Assembly: GCA_902782625.1 (NCBI GenBank)
Contig: CACZNZ010000123.1
Span: 1 to 9,451 of the forward strand
Source of the DNA: an uncultured Lachnospiraceae bacterium
GTDB lineage: Bacteria; Bacillota; Clostridia; Lachnospirales; Lachnospiraceae
Length of the DNA: 9,451 nucleotides
Direction: 5' to 3'
The stretch's first letter is position 1. Each line of letters begins with the position of its first letter. The translations under genes were made by a program, and so were the position numbers. This document shows positions 6,582-9,451 of the stretch, in pieces. Under the pieces are notes generated by a model. That model had not been told where the DNA came from and searched no databases. It was given only the letters and a program-made list of their open reading frames with translations.

Positions 6582-7115
6582 ATGAAAAAAAGAATCGATG
6601 TAAATGAATATGCAGGAATGATCACAAAAGCATTACCCAAAGGAATTTTGCTCAATACCAATGGAGACAAGTTCAACTCCATGGTGATCGGCTGGGGTGC
6701 ATTAGGGACCGTCTGGAGCGTCCCTGCATTTACAGTTTATGTAAGAGAACACCGCTATACAAAATCTCAGCTTGATAAGACGAAAGAATTCACGATCAGT
6801 GTGCCGCTTGGACAGCCGATTCCGGAGATCAATCGAGTCTGCGGATCAAAATCAGGCTACAACATCAACAAAGCAGAGGAGGCAAAGCTGACACTGGAAG
6901 ATGCGTCTGTAATCCACACACCAGGCGTTAAGGAATATCCGCTGACACTCGAATGCAAAGTTCTCTATGCACAGGAGCAGGATCTCTCCTCCATACCGGA
7001 TGATATCAGAAAGAGGATGTATCCGCAGGACGTGGACGGTTCGAGTCCTATGGCGAACAGAGATGCACACACTGCCTATATCGGGCAGATTGTAGATGCG
7101 TACATCCTATCATGA
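6582..7115 (+). CDS. Flavin reductase family protein (FMN-binding split barrel)
   Basis: A 177-residue cytoplasmic protein of the flavin-reductase-like split-barrel superfamily, which binds FMN and often reduces flavin with NAD(P)H or acts as a small flavoprotein reductase. Visible family features are the N-terminal segment ALPKGILLNT, the FMN-binding strand-loop NSMVIGWGALGTVWSVPAF (32-50), VYVREHRYT (52-60), TISVPLG (71-77), the VCGSKSG loop (87-92), PLTLECKV (120-127) and the closing HTAYIGQIVDAYI (163-175). The start is ATG 6582, preceded by GGAAAG at good spacing. In-frame ATGs at 6555 and 6564 overlap the nuclease end and lack a ribosome site. It lies 14 bases after the nuclease stop, and its TGA overlaps the next ATG. 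Why a redox protein sits among hydrolases is not evident. Confidence 0.88.
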   Translation: MKKRIDVNEYAGMITKALPKGILLNTNGDKFNSMVIGWGALGTVWSVPAFTVYVREHRYTKSQLDKTKEFTISVPLGQPIPEINRVCGSKSGYNINKAEEAKLTLEDASVIHTPGVKEYPLTLECKVLYAQEQDLSSIPDDIRKRMYPQDVDGSSPMANRDAHTAYIGQIVDAYILS

Positions 7116-7699
7116 GCTTCCATATGATCGGCTGCATCCTGATTGCTTTCGGAATCTTTGCAGCTCTGGGTTATATCCTGATTGCGGTTCGAATCCTGAG
7201 CTGTTATGCTAAGCAAGCAGACAATGATCCTGAGTATCTGCTCGTGCTTGGCGCCCGGTACAGGGAAAACGGGCCAAGCAAAGCACTGAGATACCGGCTG
7301 GACGCGGCAAAGGCGTACATGGAAGCACATCCCAAGGTAAAGGCTGTGTTGTCCGGTGGGCAGGGGGATGACGAACCGTGTACGGAGGCAGAAGGCATGA
7401 GGAAATATCTTTTCGATATTCCTGACGAGCGGTTCGTCCTCGAAGGAAAATCCAGGACCACGATTGAGAATATCAGAAACAGCCTGAAGTTAACCGGAAA
7501 TGTACCGGTTGCTGTCGTCACAAATAATTTTCATATGTATCGAGCTTTGAAACTGGCTCGTTATGGCGGGTATACGGATGTGTCCGGAATCGCAGCTGAT
7601 TCTTCTCTGTTTTATTTTCCTTATAATATGACCAGGGAGGTGCTCGCGGTGATAAAAAATAATGTTATTTTGTCAAATAAGGAGAGGAAAAATGTTTAA
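7112..7699 (+). CDS. YdcF/SanA-like DUF218 membrane protein
   Basis: A 195-residue protein of the DUF218 (YdcF/SanA-like) family, whose biochemical role is unsettled; relatives are linked to envelope integrity. Residues 6-27 are one membrane segment. The DUF218 domain (about 40-185) shows the usual blocks: LLVLGARY (43-50), SKALRYRLDAAKAYM (56-70), AVLSGGQGDDEP (78-89), EAEGMRKYL (92-100), EGKSRTTIENIRNS (111-124) and VAVVTNNFHMYRA (133-145). Acidic residues Glu92 and Glu94 and His141 fall where the family is most conserved. The ATG overlaps the flavin reductase stop as ATGA, and no strong ribosome site is seen, so translational coupling is likely. The gene's 3' end overlaps the phosphatase start by 8 bases. 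Its position beside a surface phosphatase fits a cell-envelope role, but that is inference. Confidence 0.88.
   Translation: MSFHMIGCILIAFGIFAALGYILIAVRILSCYAKQADNDPEYLLVLGARYRENGPSKALRYRLDAAKAYMEAHPKVKAVLSGGQGDDEPCTEAEGMRKYLFDIPDERFVLEGKSRTTIENIRNSLKLTGNVPVAVVTNNFHMYRALKLARYGGYTDVSGIAADSSLFYFPYNMTREVLAVIKNNVILSNKERKNV
7680..7684 (+). promoter_or_regulatory. Ribosome binding site that fixes the phosphatase start
   Basis: AGGAG inside the end of the DUF218 gene lies 7 bases before ATG 7692. An earlier in-frame ATG at 7662 has no such site at proper spacing and would add ten residues before the basic start of the signal anchor, so 7692 is preferred. Confidence 0.75.
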
Positions 7700-9077
7700 A
7701 AATCTGTCACATAAAGCTTACAGGAGATTGCTGGGAATACTCACGCTGCTCATGGTTTTGATGCTCTGTATGCAGGGCCTTTACTGGACAGGCATGATTG
7801 GTCATGAGGAAAAAGCCACGCAGGAAATCGGAACAAACGAAGAGGAGACAAAGCAGACCACAGAAGGAATCGGGAATCTGTCTCATGACGGGTATACTCT
7901 GCAGCAGGTTGTCATCTTGAGCCGGCACAATATCCGTTCCCCATTAAGCGGCAGCGGATCTGACCTGGCACGGTTAACACCCCATACCTGGTTTGAATGG
8001 TCTTCCAATCCCAGTGAATTGTCCTTGCGGGGGGGATCCCTTGAAACCATGATGGGACAGTATTTCAGGAAATGGCTCGAGCAGGAGAAACTGTTCCCGG
8101 AGAACTATGATCCGGAAGGGGACGAAGTCAGGTTCTATGCCAATTCCAAACAGAGAACAATTGCCACGGCTGATTTTTTCTCCGCCGGACTTGTGCCTGT
8201 ATCAGATGAAGTCGTGGAACATCATATGGAACTTGATGAGATGGATCCTGTTTTTAGTCCATGTCTTACTTTTGTCTCTGACTCCTATGATAAGGCGGTA
8301 AAACAGCAGATGGCAGAAATGTTTACCGATGACATGGAAGGGCTGAAAGACAACTATGAACTTATCAGCGATGTGATTGATCTCAAAGATTCCGAAGCTT
8401 ATAAATCCGGAGATAGGAAGGGCTTTCTCACAGATGATGGAAAGATTACACTGGAAAACGGAAAAGAGCCGGCGATGGAAGGTTCTCTGAAAACGGCCTG
8501 TTCCGTCAGTGATGCCCTGGTACTGCAGTATTATGAAGAGGAAGATTCCAGCAAAGCAGCTTTTGGCCATGATCTTACGATGGATCAGTGGAAAGAAATC
8601 GGAGAGATTAAAGATGTCTATGGGGATGTCCTGTTCACGACGCCACTGGTATCCGCCAATGTTGCGCATCCTCTGCTTCAGGAGATCAAAAGTGAATTGA
8701 CACATAAAGGAAGAGTCTTTTCCTACCTATGCGGCCACGATTCCAACATTGGCAGTGTTCTTGCTGCACTCCAGACAGAAGAATATACCCTTCCGGATGC
8801 AGTAGAACTAAAGACTCCGATTGGAAGTAAATTTGTCCTTTGCAAATGGAAAGGCAGTGATGGTAAAGACTACATTTCCACAGATCTCGTCTATCAGACC
8901 CCCGACCAGCTTCGGAATCTGGAGCTTTTAGATATCGAACACCATCCATCCGTCTTCCCCTTAACCTTAAAAGGTCTTAAGAAAAACAAAGACGGTCTCT
9001 ATGAAGAAAAAGCAGTGATGGACCGACTGGATGAATCTATCGGAGAATATGATAAGATTGTGAAGCAGTATCAGTGA
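7692..9077 (+). CDS. Membrane-anchored histidine acid phosphatase (phytase / glucose-1-phosphatase type)
   Basis: A 461-residue histidine-type phosphatase expected to remove phosphate from sugar, inositol or nucleotide phosphates outside the cell. A basic start (KNLSHKAYRR) and hydrophobic residues 13-30 form a signal anchor, then a Glu/Thr-rich linker to about residue 62. The catalytic domain (about 65-455) has SRHNIRSP with nucleophile His79 and Arg78/Arg82, Arg155 in ANSKQRTIAT, and the proton-donor pair His349-Asp350 in CGHDSNIGS. The classical motif is RHGxRxP; here Gly is Asn, a variant I believe recurs in clostridial members. Length is somewhat above the 400-430 of enteric enzymes because of anchor and linker. 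The start overlaps the DUF218 gene by 8 bases, and thpR follows after 11 bases. Phytate, glucose-1-phosphate or another substrate cannot be chosen from sequence. Confidence 0.9.
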   Translation: MFKNLSHKAYRRLLGILTLLMVLMLCMQGLYWTGMIGHEEKATQEIGTNEEETKQTTEGIGNLSHDGYTLQQVVILSRHNIRSPLSGSGSDLARLTPHTWFEWSSNPSELSLRGGSLETMMGQYFRKWLEQEKLFPENYDPEGDEVRFYANSKQRTIATADFFSAGLVPVSDEVVEHHMELDEMDPVFSPCLTFVSDSYDKAVKQQMAEMFTDDMEGLKDNYELISDVIDLKDSEAYKSGDRKGFLTDDGKITLENGKEPAMEGSLKTACSVSDALVLQYYEEEDSSKAAFGHDLTMDQWKEIGEIKDVYGDVLFTTPLVSANVAHPLLQEIKSELTHKGRVFSYLCGHDSNIGSVLAALQTEEYTLPDAVELKTPIGSKFVLCKWKGSDGKDYISTDLVYQTPDQLRNLELLDIEHHPSVFPLTLKGLKKNKDGLYEEKAVMDRLDESIGEYDKIVKQYQ

Positions 9078-9088
9078 GGTGCTATGTG

Positions 9089-9451
9089 ATGCGTCTGTTT
9101 ATAGCGATACAATTATCTGATGGCATGAAAAAAGCGATTACCACAACAATGCATGATCTGAAGAAGAAAGGTGTCAAAGGGAATTATGTCCCAGTGCAGA
9201 ATCTGCATCTGACATTGGCTTTTATCGGAGAAACCGATCATCCTGGCGTGGTGAAAGATGCACTGGAAAAGGTATCTTTTAAGCCATGTAAACTGGCACT
9301 TGCCAATATGGGGACTTTCGGAAATCTGCTGTGGGTCGGAATGAAAGGGAACCAGGGCTTATCTGCACTGGCCGGTTCGGTAAGAGATGCGCTTGACGAT
9401 GCCGGTATAGCGTATGACCGGAAAAAGTTTGTGCCTCATATCACAATTGTG
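9089..9451 (+). CDS. thpR: RNA 2',3'-cyclic phosphodiesterase (2'-5' RNA ligase family), 3' end outside window
   Basis: The first 121 codons of a ThpR/LigT-type enzyme, which opens 2',3'-cyclic phosphates on RNA ends to 2'-phosphates and can reversibly join tRNA halves by a 2'-5' bond in vitro. The start MRLFIAIQLS is typical, and both catalytic HxTx motifs are present: HLTL at 40-43 and HITI at 117-120, with FIGE (45-48) and LLWVG (80-84) between them. Family length is about 180-190 residues, so roughly 60 remain beyond the window. GAGGTG at 9075-9080 lies 8 bases before ATG 9089. The phosphatase stop is 11 bases upstream, so this is the fifth gene of the + strand run. An ATG at 9084 is followed at once by TGA and is not used. 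There is no signal peptide, so it is cytoplasmic, unlike the nuclease and phosphatase of the same run. Confidence 0.92.
   Translation, partial: MRLFIAIQLSDGMKKAITTTMHDLKKKGVKGNYVPVQNLHLTLAFIGETDHPGVVKDALEKVSFKPCKLALANMGTFGNLLWVGMKGNQGLSALAGSVRDALDDAGIAYDRKKFVPHITIV

Noticed and set aside
8202..8705. A 167-codon open frame on the - strand inside the phosphatase gene
   Set aside because: It is antisense to the catalytic domain of a clear histidine phosphatase and its translation matches no family I recognise.
1..9451. CRISPR array, toxin-antitoxin pair, phage or transposon genes
   Set aside because: No spaced direct repeats, no small toxin-antitoxin gene pair, and no integrase, transposase or terminal inverted repeats were seen on either strand.

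Overview
The window looks like chromosome from a Gram-positive clostridium, most likely a gut Lachnospiraceae. The evidence is moderate GC by eye, AGGAGG-type ribosome sites, Firmicutes-type lipoproteins, and protein families common in that group: an M15C peptidase, a membrane-domain GDPD, an Endonuclease_NS_2-type nuclease, and a histidine phosphatase with an RHNIRSP motif. The genus cannot be fixed from the sequence alone. I see no RNA gene, insertion sequence, phage gene, CRISPR array or recognisable defence system.

Layout. Block 1 (45-3187, + strand) has a membrane-anchored alpha/beta hydrolase fused to an M15C metallopeptidase, followed closely by a 5'-nucleotidase lipoprotein. A strong intrinsic terminator (3212-3241) ends it. 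Block 2 (3251-5428, - strand) has a small lipoprotein of unknown function, then a UUCG-loop hairpin, then a polytopic glycerophosphodiester phosphodiesterase. It converges on block 1. A gene-free divergent region of about 200 bp (5429-5628) holds the start signals of blocks 2 and 3. Block 3 (5629 to the window end, + strand) is a tight five-gene run: secreted DNA/RNA endonuclease, flavin-reductase-family protein, YdcF-like DUF218 protein, membrane-anchored histidine acid phosphatase, and the RNA 2',3'-cyclic phosphodiesterase ThpR, which is cut off by the window end.

How the genes may work together (inference). Four surface or secreted enzymes attack phosphoesters: nuclease, 5'-nucleotidase, GDPD and phytase-type phosphatase. 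They could together degrade extracellular nucleic acids, nucleotides, glycerophosphodiesters and sugar or inositol phosphates, giving nucleosides, glycerol-3-phosphate and phosphate. An 11-bp periodic repeat in the first 22 bases has the spacing of a Pho box but matches it poorly.

Oddities. The first gene is a two-enzyme fusion whose first ~100 codons contain no A-ending codon after codon 2, unlike everything after. It also lacks a visible Shine-Dalgarno and has a perfect TGGTACC heptamer duplication just before its start. The genes are otherwise ordinary members of known families. I did not find a convincing new system; the most original points are the mosaic fusion gene and the phosphoester-scavenging neighbourhood.
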